Positions 1-7,905 of a stretch of DNA of 64,000 bases are shown in pieces. Where the stretch lies: contig CALZJQ010000001.1 of the NCBI GenBank assembly GCA_945787895.1, positions 1-64,000 on the forward strand, written 5' to 3'. The DNA comes from an uncultured Prevotella sp. (GTDB taxonomy: Bacteria; Bacteroidota; Bacteroidia; Bacteroidales; Bacteroidaceae). Both the position numbers and the translations under genes were made by a program. Each line of letters begins with the position of its first letter. Position 1 is the stretch's first letter. Below the pieces are notes generated by a model, which ran no database searches, was not told the DNA's origin, and saw only the letters and a list, made by a program, of their open reading frames with translations.

Positions 1-69
1 TATTTCCCGAAGGCCGTGTCTTATAACCGCTTTGTGGAGTTGGAAAGTCGCGTGTCCTTCCAACTTATC
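1..69 (+). pseudogene. IS982-like transposase fragment
   Basis: Frame 1 is open from the window edge and begins YFPKAVSYNRFVELESRVSF, which resembles the N-terminal part of IS982-family transposases of Bacteroidetes, where a YFP..VSYNRFVEL stretch is typical. Similarity seems to stop near base 69. The same frame then runs through the CRISPR repeat to a stop at 193-195, so the rest of the transposase (including the DDE residues) is missing here. It is a truncated remnant, perhaps from an IS that landed in or beside the array. The family assignment is from memory of the motif. Confidence 0.55.
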
Positions 70-87
70 CCGAACCGGGGTGTTATA

Positions 88-168
88 GTCGCTCCCTACG
101 TGGGAGCGTGGATTGAAACCATCAAGGCTGGTGATAAAGGTGCTTTGCTTGGATGTCGCTCCCTACGT
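88..168 (+). CRISPR. Degenerate end of a type I-C CRISPR array
   Basis: A complete 32-bp repeat lies at 88-119. It starts GTCGCTCCC, ends GGATTGAAAC and contains a perfect 7-bp stem (CGCTCCC/GGGAGCG), as in type I-C repeats. A 35-bp spacer follows (120-154), then a repeat that keeps only its first 14 bases (155-168), as at the worn terminal end of an array. There is no repeat at the expected distance upstream of 88, and no cas gene in the window. The frame that reads VAPYVGAWIET across the repeat is not a protein. Confidence 0.75.
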
Positions 169-198
169 CCTGACTTAATCAATGCGTCACCCTAAGTC

Positions 199-419
199 TT
201 CATTTTTTTGCATGACTAATCGATGTTCAATATGCGCTACGTGATGATGAACAAAAGTGACGAAGTCGGGAGATTATCTGCCAAAATGATTTGTTAAACC
301 CGATTATGGTGCTACTCTGTCATTCCGATGAATATAGAGCATGAAGTAATAGTCAATGTTTTATAAGCGATATTATGTACTGCGGTTTTGTATGTAATCT
401 TGCTTTTTTGCTTTTTTGC
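199..419. other. Intergenic, nothing recognised
   Basis: AT-rich stretch between the CRISPR remnant and the 3' end of the minus-strand acyltransferase gene. No convincing gene, hairpin terminator or repeat was seen. Bases 400-418 are a short run of GCTTTTTT words. Confidence 0.4.
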
Positions 420-1436
420 TCACTTCGCCCCCTCGCTCCCGTCGTTGCGGTTCTTATAGACAACCTTGTTGGCGCCGCTTGTCACCCACATTGCTTCGGG
501 GTGTTCCTTGACGAAAGACTCGATGTGGCGTACCCGCTTGCTTTCGAGTATCTCATCTACGGCGATGAGGATGCCAGTCTCTTCTACGTCGCCGAAGCCG
601 TAGTTGATGGCTGTGCCGAATAGTTTCATTGTCGGACTGAGGTTCATGTAGGCGTTGACTAAGGGCGGGATGTTGAATCCGAGGGCGCGTATGCCACCGT
701 TCAGTATGCGGTAGTCCTCCTTGAAGTCGCGTCCGCAGAAGACCTGTGCGAGTTCTTCCTCCGGTGTGTCGAGCGTGAGAGGCTTTGTCGGCGTTATGAG
801 GTTTTCCTTGTCATCGAAGTATTTCTTGAGGAAATAGAGTATCATGTCGCGTCCGAAGCGTATATAGCTTGGGTACATCGTCATCTTGCCGAAGTAATAG
901 CGCATCTTGGGATTGATGACCATGAGTGCTCCGAGTCCGTCCCACAGGTTGTCGAGTGCGAAAAGGCTTTTCGCTCCCATCTTGCTGCTTTGGTATTCCA
1001 CGCTGACCCATGATCTGCCCAGTTCGATAGTCTGAGGGGCATACTCTTTGATGAACTTGTCAGAGAAATGGAACATGTGGCTGGTGGCGAGGATGGGCTG
1101 TCCTTTCTCGTCGAATTCCCATTCGTCCCCCATGAGGTAACGGTAACCGCCGATTATCTCTTTCTCCTCTGGATTCCATACTATCAGCTGCTTGTAGCAG
1201 TTCTTGCAGGTGTCAAACTCGTCGATGTCAACGCTTTTGCCAGTGCCGCCGCCTGCCGTGCGGAAGGCTATCTCGCGCAGACGGCCTATCTCCTGCATCA
1301 CGTTGGGCGCATCGTGTGCCGTGACGATGTATATTTCGTTGTTGCTCTTGTTGGTCATCCGGAGCTGTTTGTCGTGTGTCAGCTCGCTCATGAGCACTTC
1401 CTTTGGAATCGGCTGGATGATTTCTTCTTCGTTCAT
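420..1436 (-). CDS. glsB: GNAT-type N-acyltransferase, GlsB-like (glycine lipid synthesis)
   Basis: 338 residues of the hemolysin/OlsB-like acyltransferase group (Acetyltransf_5). Visible marks are an N-terminal part reading REIAFRTAGGGTG, a beta strand IIGGYRYL and the ELGRSWV segment typical of the acyl-donor site. In Bacteroides a protein of this kind acylates the amino group of glycine with a 3-hydroxy fatty acid, the first step of glycine-lipid synthesis at the inner membrane. It lies 111 bp downstream of a PlsC-like O-acyltransferase on the same strand, the pairing expected for the gls genes. The function is transferred from that pairing and not proved here; an ornithine-lipid role is the alternative. 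Confidence 0.72.
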   Translation of the reverse strand: MNEEEIIQPIPKEVLMSELTHDKQLRMTNKSNNEIYIVTAHDAPNVMQEIGRLREIAFRTAGGGTGKSVDIDEFDTCKNCYKQLIVWNPEEKEIIGGYRYLMGDEWEFDEKGQPILATSHMFHFSDKFIKEYAPQTIELGRSWVSVEYQSSKMGAKSLFALDNLWDGLGALMVINPKMRYYFGKMTMYPSYIRFGRDMILYFLKKYFDDKENLITPTKPLTLDTPEEELAQVFCGRDFKEDYRILNGGIRALGFNIPPLVNAYMNLSPTMKLFGTAINYGFGDVEETGILIAVDEILESKRVRHIESFVKEHPEAMWVTSGANKVVYKNRNDGSEGAK

Positions 1437-1547
1437 CTTTTTGGTTGTAGTTTGAGTTCGGGGTGGTTCCGTGTGCGATGTGGGGCGTATGATGTGTTCT
1501 TTGTTACCGTTGCCCTGTGGTGTATGTTGTCTGACGGCAGGTGTTGC

Positions 1548-2375
1548 CTATAGCTCATATACTTTCTGACGTACCCAGGCGGCCCATTCGTTGGGTTTCT
1601 TTGACTTGTCGAATGTCTGGTAGGGTATGGGTTTTCCTATTTTGATGGTAAATGTTTTGTGCTTGTTTTTCAACATTTCATCTACGAGGAAGAGCATTGC
1701 TATGTTTACTTTGAGTTTCAATGCTTTACAGATGTTTGCTATGCGATAGAATTTCTCGGAGTTGCGTCCGCTGAAATAGATGGGTACGATGTCGCGTTGT
1801 GTCTCCACACTCTTTGTGATGAATGTCTTTTTCCATTCCAGGTCCTGTATCTTTCCGTCTATTTTGCGTGAGCAAAGTCCTGCAGGAAAGAGCAGCAGGT
1901 GGTGGTTGCTTGCAAAGCCGGCTTCTATCAGGGCGGGAAATGAGCGTTCTTTTTTTGTTGTGGTATTGACAGGGATGCAGAGGGGGGCGAGTCCTGGTAG
2001 TGACATGAGTATGTCGTTGACGATATATCTGAAATTATTGTCGTAGTGTCGTCCTATCACTGCTCCGAGGGCTACGCCGTCTGCTCCACCGAGCGGATGG
2101 TTGCTGACGAAGGTGTAACGCTTGGGGTCGTCGGGAGCTGGTAGGTTCTTCTTGCCTTCTATGTTCAGCGTGACGTCTAATTTGCGCAATCCTGCTTCCA
2201 GCCATTCGTAGCCTTCCAGTCCTCTGTTCTCCCAAAGTGTCTCATTGACAAAGTCTTGGTGGGCGATATTTGTGAGCCATTTGATGACAAATCCCGGCAC
2301 ATATTTCATTTTCTCGCCGAGTTTTCCTGCGAGGATTTCCCTGATGTCTATGGTCTTTTCTGTTATCTCTATCAT
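1548..2375 (-). CDS. glsA: PlsC-like O-acyltransferase, GlsA-like
   Basis: 275 residues from the start MIEITEKTIDIREIL. A longer frame reaches 2477, but the promoter at 2399-2429 lies inside that extension, so the start at 2375 is preferred. The acyltransferase block I reads SNHPLGGADG (an NHxxxxD-type catalytic motif) and is followed by a FPAGLCSRK segment matching the substrate-binding block. The protein would add the second fatty acid to an N-acyl glycine, partnering the GNAT gene downstream. It is probably the first gene of a two-gene transcript. Assignment to glycine lipids rather than phosphatidic acid rests on the neighbour. Confidence 0.7.
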   Translation of the reverse strand: MIEITEKTIDIREILAGKLGEKMKYVPGFVIKWLTNIAHQDFVNETLWENRGLEGYEWLEAGLRKLDVTLNIEGKKNLPAPDDPKRYTFVSNHPLGGADGVALGAVIGRHYDNNFRYIVNDILMSLPGLAPLCIPVNTTTKKERSFPALIEAGFASNHHLLLFPAGLCSRKIDGKIQDLEWKKTFITKSVETQRDIVPIYFSGRNSEKFYRIANICKALKLKVNIAMLFLVDEMLKNKHKTFTIKIGKPIPYQTFDKSKKPNEWAAWVRQKVYEL

Positions 2376-2398
2376 CTTGTGCGGATGCAAAAACTTTG

Positions 2399-2429
2399 CA
2401 AAGGTAATGATTTTTTTTATATTATCCAA
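2399..2429 (-). promoter_or_regulatory. Bacteroidetes-type promoter for the acyltransferase pair
   Basis: On the minus strand a TACCTTTG -7 box (2399-2406) is preceded, 20 bases upstream, by TTGG (2426-2429), close to the TTTG-N19-21-TANNTTTG consensus. Transcription would start near 2392, about 17 bases before the ATG at 2375. Confidence 0.6.
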
Positions 2430-3023
2430 TTTTTTACTATAATTATTGGTTTTTCCGACCTTTTCTCGCCATGGCATATCTCAATCAAGTTTGCCTCTGC
2501 TCTGCTAGCTTGACGAAAATGTCCTTTTTTTCTGAAACATTTTGTTACATTGCCTACAAGTGATTTTCTTGTCTCTTTTCGGTCTTTTTCCTGCTTATAC
2601 CAGTCTTTTTCTTTCTGTCTCTCAGCCTTTGCCTACGTCTTTTGCTTTCTTTTCTTTGCAAAAGCGTTGATATTGGGTCGTGATAACGCCCCTTTTGTCA
2701 TGTAATATCTATGATATTGTCTTGCGAAATGATAGGTTTTATCTCATGAAGGCAGTGCTTTTATCGTGGAATATGGTATTTTTGTCCGAAAACTTTGCAG
2801 ATAATTCCTGATGTTCCGACAATTGTGGTCTTCTCGTTTCTGCTCGCTGGCTGACACTTCTCCGTGAATTTCTTACTCACAACCCGTCATGAATGCCGTT
2901 TGATAAATTTTTGTTCGATTTTTCCGGATGTCCTTCTCTCTGCCTCTCTTGGGCATCTTGTGTCGGCGTGTCTTGACTTTCGTGAAAGTGTTAAATATGA
3001 TTAAAATCAAGATTGTTGAAAAA
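2430..3023. other. Divergent intergenic region, no gene seen
   Basis: About 600 bases between the divergent acyltransferase and mraZ transcripts, with no supported coding region. A 16-base stretch near 2658-2673 containing AAAGCGTTGATATT is shared, inverted, with the hairpin after trpB (near 29320-29380). Nothing else was recognised. Confidence 0.4.
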
Positions 3024-3053
3024 AAAGTGGGGCAAAGTGGTGTAAAGTGGGGA
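3024..3053 (+). promoter_or_regulatory. MraZ operator: three AAAGTGG repeats
   Basis: AAAGTGG occurs at 3024-3030, 3034-3040 and 3044-3050, a strict 10-bp period. This matches the AAAGTGKNNN/TGGGN direct repeats described for MraZ, which autoregulates dcw operons. The repeats sit just upstream of the -7 box at 3062, so bound MraZ would cover the -33 region and repress. Confidence 0.82.
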
Positions 3054-3061
3054 AAAAATTG

Positions 3062-3069
3062 TACCTTTG
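3062..3069 (+). promoter_or_regulatory. -7 promoter box of the dcw cluster
   Basis: TACCTTTG fits the Bacteroidetes -7 consensus TANNTTTG. No clear TTTG is present at the -33 distance, where the MraZ repeats lie. Transcription would start about 90 bases before mraZ. Confidence 0.55.
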
Positions 3070-3166
3070 TCCCACAAAACTTCATAGATAAGTACGTGCG
3101 TGTTAGATAATAAGCGCAAAGCATTGATAATTAGTCGTTAATACGAAAAAGGGTTAAGAATTTCAA

Positions 3167-3613
3167 ATGAGATTTCTTGGTAACATAGAAGCAAAGGTTG
3201 ATGCCAAAGGGCGTATCTTCCTCCCCGCAGCCTTCCGCAAGGTGATGCAGTCATTGGGCGAAGGTCAGGTGGTGGTGAGGAAGGATGCGTTTCAGGATTG
3301 CCTTGTCATCTATCCCGAGAGTGTATGGAACGACCAGGTTGATGCTCTTCGTATGCGTCTCAACCGCTGGAACAAACAGCATCAGCAGATATATCGTCAG
3401 TTTGTCTCTGACGTGGAAGTGATAACTCTTGATGCGAGTGGTAGATTGTTGCTCTCTCGCCGCTCTTTAGAGAAAGTGGGAATACAGTCGCAGGTTCGTT
3501 TTCTCGGAGTCGGAGATACGATAGAGATTTGGGCGGCTGATGACAGTTCCGGACCTTACATGGACGAGGAGGAGTTTGGCAAGGCTCTCGAGTCCCTCAT
3601 GCAGGGAGATTGA
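3167..3613 (+). CDS. mraZ: Transcriptional regulator MraZ
   Basis: 148 residues, first gene of the dcw cluster. It opens with MRFLGNIEAKVDAKGRIFLP, the first AbrB-like SpoVT half. The second copy lies near residues 85-100 (VITLDASGRLLLSRR). The family forms ring-shaped oligomers that bind short direct repeats upstream of their own gene, and exactly such repeats are found at 3024-3053. Usual length for the family is about 140-150. The gap to rsmH is 286 bp because a MITE and a 21-bp palindrome lie between them, so coupling with the rest of the cluster may be looser than usual. Confidence 0.93.
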   Translation: MRFLGNIEAKVDAKGRIFLPAAFRKVMQSLGEGQVVVRKDAFQDCLVIYPESVWNDQVDALRMRLNRWNKQHQQIYRQFVSDVEVITLDASGRLLLSRRSLEKVGIQSQVRFLGVGDTIEIWAADDSSGPYMDEEEFGKALESLMQGD

Positions 3614-3642
3614 TGACGTTATCTCTGCTCTGCCGTCCGGCG

Positions 3643-3663
3643 CTCTTCGAATTGGTCGAAGAG
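3643..3663. repeat. 21-bp intergenic palindrome, copy 1
   Basis: CTCTTCGA and TCGAAGAG arms around a 5-bp centre, between mraZ and the MITE. It is one of six related 21-bp palindromes in the window, all between plus-strand genes; the best copies have perfect 10-bp arms (CTCTTCGACC) around a single A. Confidence 0.65.
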
Positions 3664-3691
3664 AAAGAAAAAGTTGTAGCCAACCAATAAA

Positions 3692-3883
3692 GGTGGGTTC
3701 TATTAATTCCCACCGTCAAAAATATTAATTATGTAGGTTTGACGTTTTGTCATCTTTTGGTTTCTTTTCGGTACAAATCGTAAGTCTCATCGGTCACGTA
3801 GCCCGCTACGCTCCCTCTTCAACTTACAATTTGTCCTCGAAAATAAATCCAAAATATAACAAAGCGAATTAATAGAACCCACC
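3692..3883. mobile_element. 192-bp MITE, copy 1
   Basis: Perfect terminal inverted repeats of 18 bp (GGTGGGTTCTATTAATTC at the left end, its complement at 3866-3883) are flanked by a 4-bp direct repeat TAAA (3688-3691 and 3884-3887). The interior is also an imperfect inverted repeat, so the whole element could fold on itself, with a GTAGC/GCTAC hairpin near the centre. An almost identical 192-bp copy lies at 7697-7888 with a different 4-bp duplication. It encodes no protein and was presumably moved by the transposase of an unseen IS. It separates mraZ from rsmH. Confidence 0.88.
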
Positions 3884-3899
3884 TAAAAACAATAAGAAA

Positions 3900-4799
3900 A
3901 TGTACCATATCCCAGTCCTACTCAACGCAAGCATCGACGGCCTGAATATCCGTCAGGGAGGCATTTATGTCGATGTCACCTTTGGAGGAGGGGGGCACAG
4001 CAGGGAGATACTCCGACGCCTCAATGGTACAGGACGGCTGTTCAGTTTTGATCAAGACCCAGATGCTGAGAGTAATATTGGTGAAGCCCCTGATAATTTT
4101 ACGTTTGTGAGAAGCAATTTCCGTTATCTCGACAACTGGATGCGCTATTATGGCATAGATCATATCGACGGGTTGCTTGCAGATCTCGGAGTCAGTTCCC
4201 ATCATTTTGACGATGAGACGCGAGGGTTCTCTTTCCGTTTCGATGCTCCTCTCGATATGAGGATGAACAAGAGAGCAGGTATTACTGCGGCTGATGTGGT
4301 GAATACTTATGATGAGGAACGCCTTGCTGACCTCTTCTTTCTCTACGGCGAACTGAAGACCTCTCGCAAGATAGCGGCGGCCATCGTCAAGCATCGGGGC
4401 GTCGGAGCGATAAGGACAACGAATGATTTCCTTCGGGTAGTGGAACCTTTCTTCAAGAGGGAAAAAGAGAAGAAGGAGATGGCAAAGCTTTTCCAGGCTC
4501 TGCGCATTGAGGTAAACCACGAGATGGATGCCCTGCGCGAGATGCTTACGGCGGCAACGCAATGGATTGGCGAGGGTGGACGAATATCAGTCATCACTTA
4601 TCACTCCCTCGAAGACCGCATAGTGAAGAATCTTATCAAGACTGGTAATCCCGAGGGAAAACGCCATGAGGACTTCTTTGGAAGGGTCACTGCACCGTTC
4701 AAGGCGGTCAACAACAAGGTCATCGTACCTGATGAACAAGAACAAACGGAAAATCCGCGCTCCAGAAGCGCAAAACTCAGATTGGCAGAAAAACAATGA
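3900..4799 (+). CDS. rsmH: 16S rRNA m4C1402 methyltransferase RsmH
   Basis: 299 residues, formerly MraW. The enzyme N4-methylates C1402 of 16S rRNA using S-adenosylmethionine. The start MYHIPVLLNA is characteristic, followed by the SAM-binding loop YVDVTFGGGGHS (about residues 24-35), LLADLGVSS near residue 95, and the C-terminal VITYHSLEDRIVK block near 235. Its ATG lies 16 bp after the right end of the MITE. The stop overlaps the start of the next gene by 4 bp (ATGA), so the two are translationally coupled. Confidence 0.95.
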   Translation: MYHIPVLLNASIDGLNIRQGGIYVDVTFGGGGHSREILRRLNGTGRLFSFDQDPDAESNIGEAPDNFTFVRSNFRYLDNWMRYYGIDHIDGLLADLGVSSHHFDDETRGFSFRFDAPLDMRMNKRAGITAADVVNTYDEERLADLFFLYGELKTSRKIAAAIVKHRGVGAIRTTNDFLRVVEPFFKREKEKKEMAKLFQALRIEVNHEMDALREMLTAATQWIGEGGRISVITYHSLEDRIVKNLIKTGNPEGKRHEDFFGRVTAPFKAVNNKVIVPDEQEQTENPRSRSAKLRLAEKQ

Positions 4800-5392
4800 A
4801 CAACGAAGAGAAAAATGTAAAGCTCGTCATAAATGAGGAACCGCAAGAGGAAGCTGCTGCACCAAGGAGTTCTGAGTCTGCCATGACAGGCGAGGCAATG
4901 TCGGCTGAGATGGCGACGGAAAGGGAGGACAAGCCTGACAATACTTCCACTGGAGCATCGGAGCAGCAGGGAGAGACAATGGCGGAAAGAGATGCCGATG
5001 CCAGTCCTCAGTCGCTGCCAAGTATCGGAGAGATGATAAGGCAGGAGGTAAAAGAGGGGGAGGAAGTACCTCCCGGTAATTTTACCATGAGCAGAGTGCT
5101 GGGAGGAACGCTGATATTAAGTATCTTCCAAAGACAGGTAAAACTCGTGTTGCTCATTACGGTTTTCCTCATTATATATATTACCTGCCGATACCAATGC
5201 CAGAAACAGATGGTAGAAATCGACAGACTGGAAAGGAAACTCGTCACGATAAGGTACAAGGCTACCGTCTATTCCTGCGAACTGACAGAGATGAGCCGCG
5301 AGAGCAATATCCTCGATATGCTCGCACAGAGAGGCGACAGCACCCTCGTAATACCCAAGGAACCACCCTACAAAATTAACATACCCGAATGA
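4796..5392 (+). CDS. ftsL: FtsL-like division protein
   Basis: 198 residues in the usual ftsL position between rsmH and ftsI. The N-terminal ~95 residues are acidic and Glu/Ala/Ser-rich. A single membrane segment follows (LVLLITVFLIIYITCRY, near 120-137) and then a short periplasmic coiled coil with LERKLVTIRYKATVYSCEL. Canonical FtsL proteins are near 100 residues; Bacteroidetes versions often carry a cytoplasmic extension like this one. It would bridge FtsQ and the FtsW-FtsI synthase. It overlaps neighbours by 4 bp on both sides. Identification is mostly by position and topology. Confidence 0.75.
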   Translation: MNNEEKNVKLVINEEPQEEAAAPRSSESAMTGEAMSAEMATEREDKPDNTSTGASEQQGETMAERDADASPQSLPSIGEMIRQEVKEGEEVPPGNFTMSRVLGGTLILSIFQRQVKLVLLITVFLIIYITCRYQCQKQMVEIDRLERKLVTIRYKATVYSCELTEMSRESNILDMLAQRGDSTLVIPKEPPYKINIPE

Positions 5393-7620
5393 AGAAACCA
5401 GAATATGACAACCGCAATACGATGAAACGCTACAGGATTGTAGCGGCTATCTTCGCTGTCATGGCAGTATGTGTCGTGGCAAGGGCAGCATATATCATGA
5501 CGGCAGAGAAAGCTTATTGGCAGGATGTGGCTTCAAGGGTAAAAAAGGATAGGGTGACTATCAATCCCGTGCGCGGTGATATCCTCGCTGCCGGAAACCA
5601 GCCGTTGGCTTGCAACCTGCCAGAATATCGCCTCTGCATGGACTTTCAGGCTATCCGCGACTCTAAATGTGACACGCTCTGGCATGACTCTGTAGGAAAA
5701 CCTACCAGACATCTTATAGAACTATGCCAGGGACTGCACCGCATTTTCCCTACAAGGTCGGCGGAAGCTTTCCTCGACTCCCTTGAGTCGGCGTATTCTT
5801 ACGTAGATGACAAAGGAAGACATCGGCGTTATTATCCTATATGGCCACGACGTGTCGATTATATGACCTACAAGAGGGTGGCTGCTCTGCCTATCTTCAA
5901 GCTCGGACCCAACAAGAGTGGATTTGTGGGCAAGGAGTTTATGGTCAGAAAACGCCCCTACGGCAGTCTCGCTTCTTCTATCGTCGGTGACGTATATAAA
6001 GAGAGTGGCAAGGCATTCTCAGGACTTGAGCTTGCTTTAGACACAGCTCTCTCAGGCACTCCGGGCATCAAGCATCGCAGAAAGGTACTCAGCCGCTTCA
6101 TCGACATCAGCGACTCGGCTGCCATTGACGGAAATGATGTGGTTACTACCATTGACGTCTTTATGCAAGACCTGGCGGAACGCTCTCTGAAAAAGGAACT
6201 TATAAAGGATAATGCATATACTGGCGTCGCTATCGTCATGGAGGTAGAGACAGGGGATATCAAGGCTATGGTAAACCTTGACCGTGACTCTCTCGGACGA
6301 TACTATGAGGGAAGAAACCATGCCATCGCTGACCTCTTGGAGCCAGGCTCCGTGTTTAAGACGGCAAGTATTCTCACCGCTATCGACGACGGATATATCA
6401 AGGACACTGCCAACTGCATAGTGCATACCGGATGTGGCATCATGGAGATGCACGGCGCAAAGATGCGTGACCACAACTGGCATAGGGGGGGCTACGGAGA
6501 TATCAACGTATCGCGGATTCTTCAGGTGAGTTCCAATATTGGTGTCAGCGTTCTCATTGACAAGTTCTATGGCTCAGACCCAGGAAAATTCGTGGATGGA
6601 ATCCACAGGTTGGGACTTGCTGCTGACCTTGACCTGCCCTTCCCCGAATATGAAGCCCCGAGAATACGCCACCCAAAGATGGATAAGACAGGCAGACATT
6701 GGGCTAACTGGAGCAAGACAGCGTTGCCATGGATGAGCATCGGATATGAGACACAAGTGCCGCCAATATCTACACTGACCTTCTACAACGCTATAGCAAA
6801 TGGTGGAAAAATGGTGAAACCACGTTTCGTGACAAGGGTAGAGAAAGATGGACAGGTCATCAAGGAGTACCCCGTGGAGGTCATCAAGGAGCAGATATGC
6901 AAGAATCCCAGTTCCATAGGAGTGATACAGGACATTCTGTATAAGGTAGTAGATGTAGGACTTGGCAAGACTGCCGGCTCTAAGTCGTTCCACGTATCAG
7001 GCAAGACGGGTACCGCACAGAAGGCAAAAAAAGGCGGATACAAGTCAGGAGTAGTGGATTACCTGCTCAGTTTCTGCGGATATTTCCCCTCTGGAAAGGA
7101 CGCTGATGGCAACCCCGTGAAGCCAAAATATAGTTGCATCGTCTGCATACAGAAGTCAGGATTGCCTGCTTCGGGAGGACTCATGAGTGGACAGGTGTTC
7201 CACGACATTGCCGAGGGCATCATGGCACGCAACGTGCGCTATGACGTGTCATCGTCAAAGGACTCCATGTCATGCTTCATACCAGAGGTGAAATGTGGAA
7301 ATATCCTTGCAGCAGACTACGTACTCTCACGTCTCGGCATGAAGAAGACGACGGAATGGACTGGCTCATACGCTACGGGAAACCCTATATGGGGCGTTGC
7401 CGAGAGCGATAAGTCGCAGGTGAGGCTGTCACGTATTGCAGATACGAAACCAGGCATTATGCCAAATGTCACGGGTATGGGAGCACGTGATGCCGTCTTC
7501 CTCCTTGAATCAAAAGGACTAAAGGTAAGCATCAAAGGCAGAGGAAAGGTGAAAAAGCAAAGTCTTGCTCACGGCAAAACATACAAAAAAGGAGACAGGG
7601 TACTCCTCGAAATGCTTTAG
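5389..7620 (+). CDS. ftsI: Septal peptidoglycan transpeptidase (PBP3/FtsI type) with PASTA domain
   Basis: 743 residues. One N-terminal membrane anchor (about 14-36) is followed by a PBP dimerisation region and the transpeptidase domain with all three motifs: S321-V-F-K324 (nucleophile Ser321), S381-S-N383 and K539-T-G541. The last ~60 residues (PNVTGMGARDAVFLLE to the end) form one PASTA domain, typical of the Bacteroidetes enzyme. It cross-links septal peptidoglycan together with FtsW. The start overlaps the ftsL stop (ATGA); an internal Met12 is an alternative. A MITE copy follows 76 bp after the stop. Confidence 0.93.
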   Translation: MKKPEYDNRNTMKRYRIVAAIFAVMAVCVVARAAYIMTAEKAYWQDVASRVKKDRVTINPVRGDILAAGNQPLACNLPEYRLCMDFQAIRDSKCDTLWHDSVGKPTRHLIELCQGLHRIFPTRSAEAFLDSLESAYSYVDDKGRHRRYYPIWPRRVDYMTYKRVAALPIFKLGPNKSGFVGKEFMVRKRPYGSLASSIVGDVYKESGKAFSGLELALDTALSGTPGIKHRRKVLSRFIDISDSAAIDGNDVVTTIDVFMQDLAERSLKKELIKDNAYTGVAIVMEVETGDIKAMVNLDRDSLGRYYEGRNHAIADLLEPGSVFKTASILTAIDDGYIKDTANCIVHTGCGIMEMHGAKMRDHNWHRGGYGDINVSRILQVSSNIGVSVLIDKFYGSDPGKFVDGIHRLGLAADLDLPFPEYEAPRIRHPKMDKTGRHWANWSKTALPWMSIGYETQVPPISTLTFYNAIANGGKMVKPRFVTRVEKDGQVIKEYPVEVIKEQICKNPSSIGVIQDILYKVVDVGLGKTAGSKSFHVSGKTGTAQKAKKGGYKSGVVDYLLSFCGYFPSGKDADGNPVKPKYSCIVCIQKSGLPASGGLMSGQVFHDIAEGIMARNVRYDVSSSKDSMSCFIPEVKCGNILAADYVLSRLGMKKTTEWTGSYATGNPIWGVAESDKSQVRLSRIADTKPGIMPNVTGMGARDAVFLLESKGLKVSIKGRGKVKKQSLAHGKTYKKGDRVLLEML

Positions 7621-7696
7621 TACCTACGCTCTCATACAGAGTCTTCTCTTTTCCAAGACTGTCAATAGTGGCATTTAAGACAAACCATACATATAA

Positions 7697-7888
7697 GGTG
7701 GGTTCTATTAATTCCCACCGTCAAAAATATTAATTCTGTAGGTTTGACGTTTTGTCATCTTTTGGTTTCTTTTCGGTACAAATCGTAAGTCTCATCGGTC
7801 ACGTAGCCCGCTACGCTCCCTCTTCAACTTACAATTTGTCCTCGAAAATAAATCCAAAATATGACAAAGCGAATTAATAGAACCCACC
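7697..7888. mobile_element. 192-bp MITE, copy 2
   Basis: Near-identical to the copy at 3692-3883 (only a few base differences), with the same 18-bp terminal inverted repeats. Its flanking direct repeat is ATAA (7693-7696 and 7889-7892), different from the TAAA at copy 1. Two copies with different target duplications indicate independent insertion and recent activity. It lies between ftsI and murE, and a false upstream start for murE reads out of its right end. Confidence 0.88.
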
Positions 7889-7905
7889 ATAACAAAAATA
7901 GTATT

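Noticed and set aside
88..195. Open frame reading VAPYVGAWIET and onward
   Set aside because: It is the translation of a CRISPR repeat and spacer, a known kind of false protein.
7861..7905. Upstream MurE start
   Set aside because: It lies in the right terminal repeat of the MITE; MKLNDLL at 7906 matches the family.
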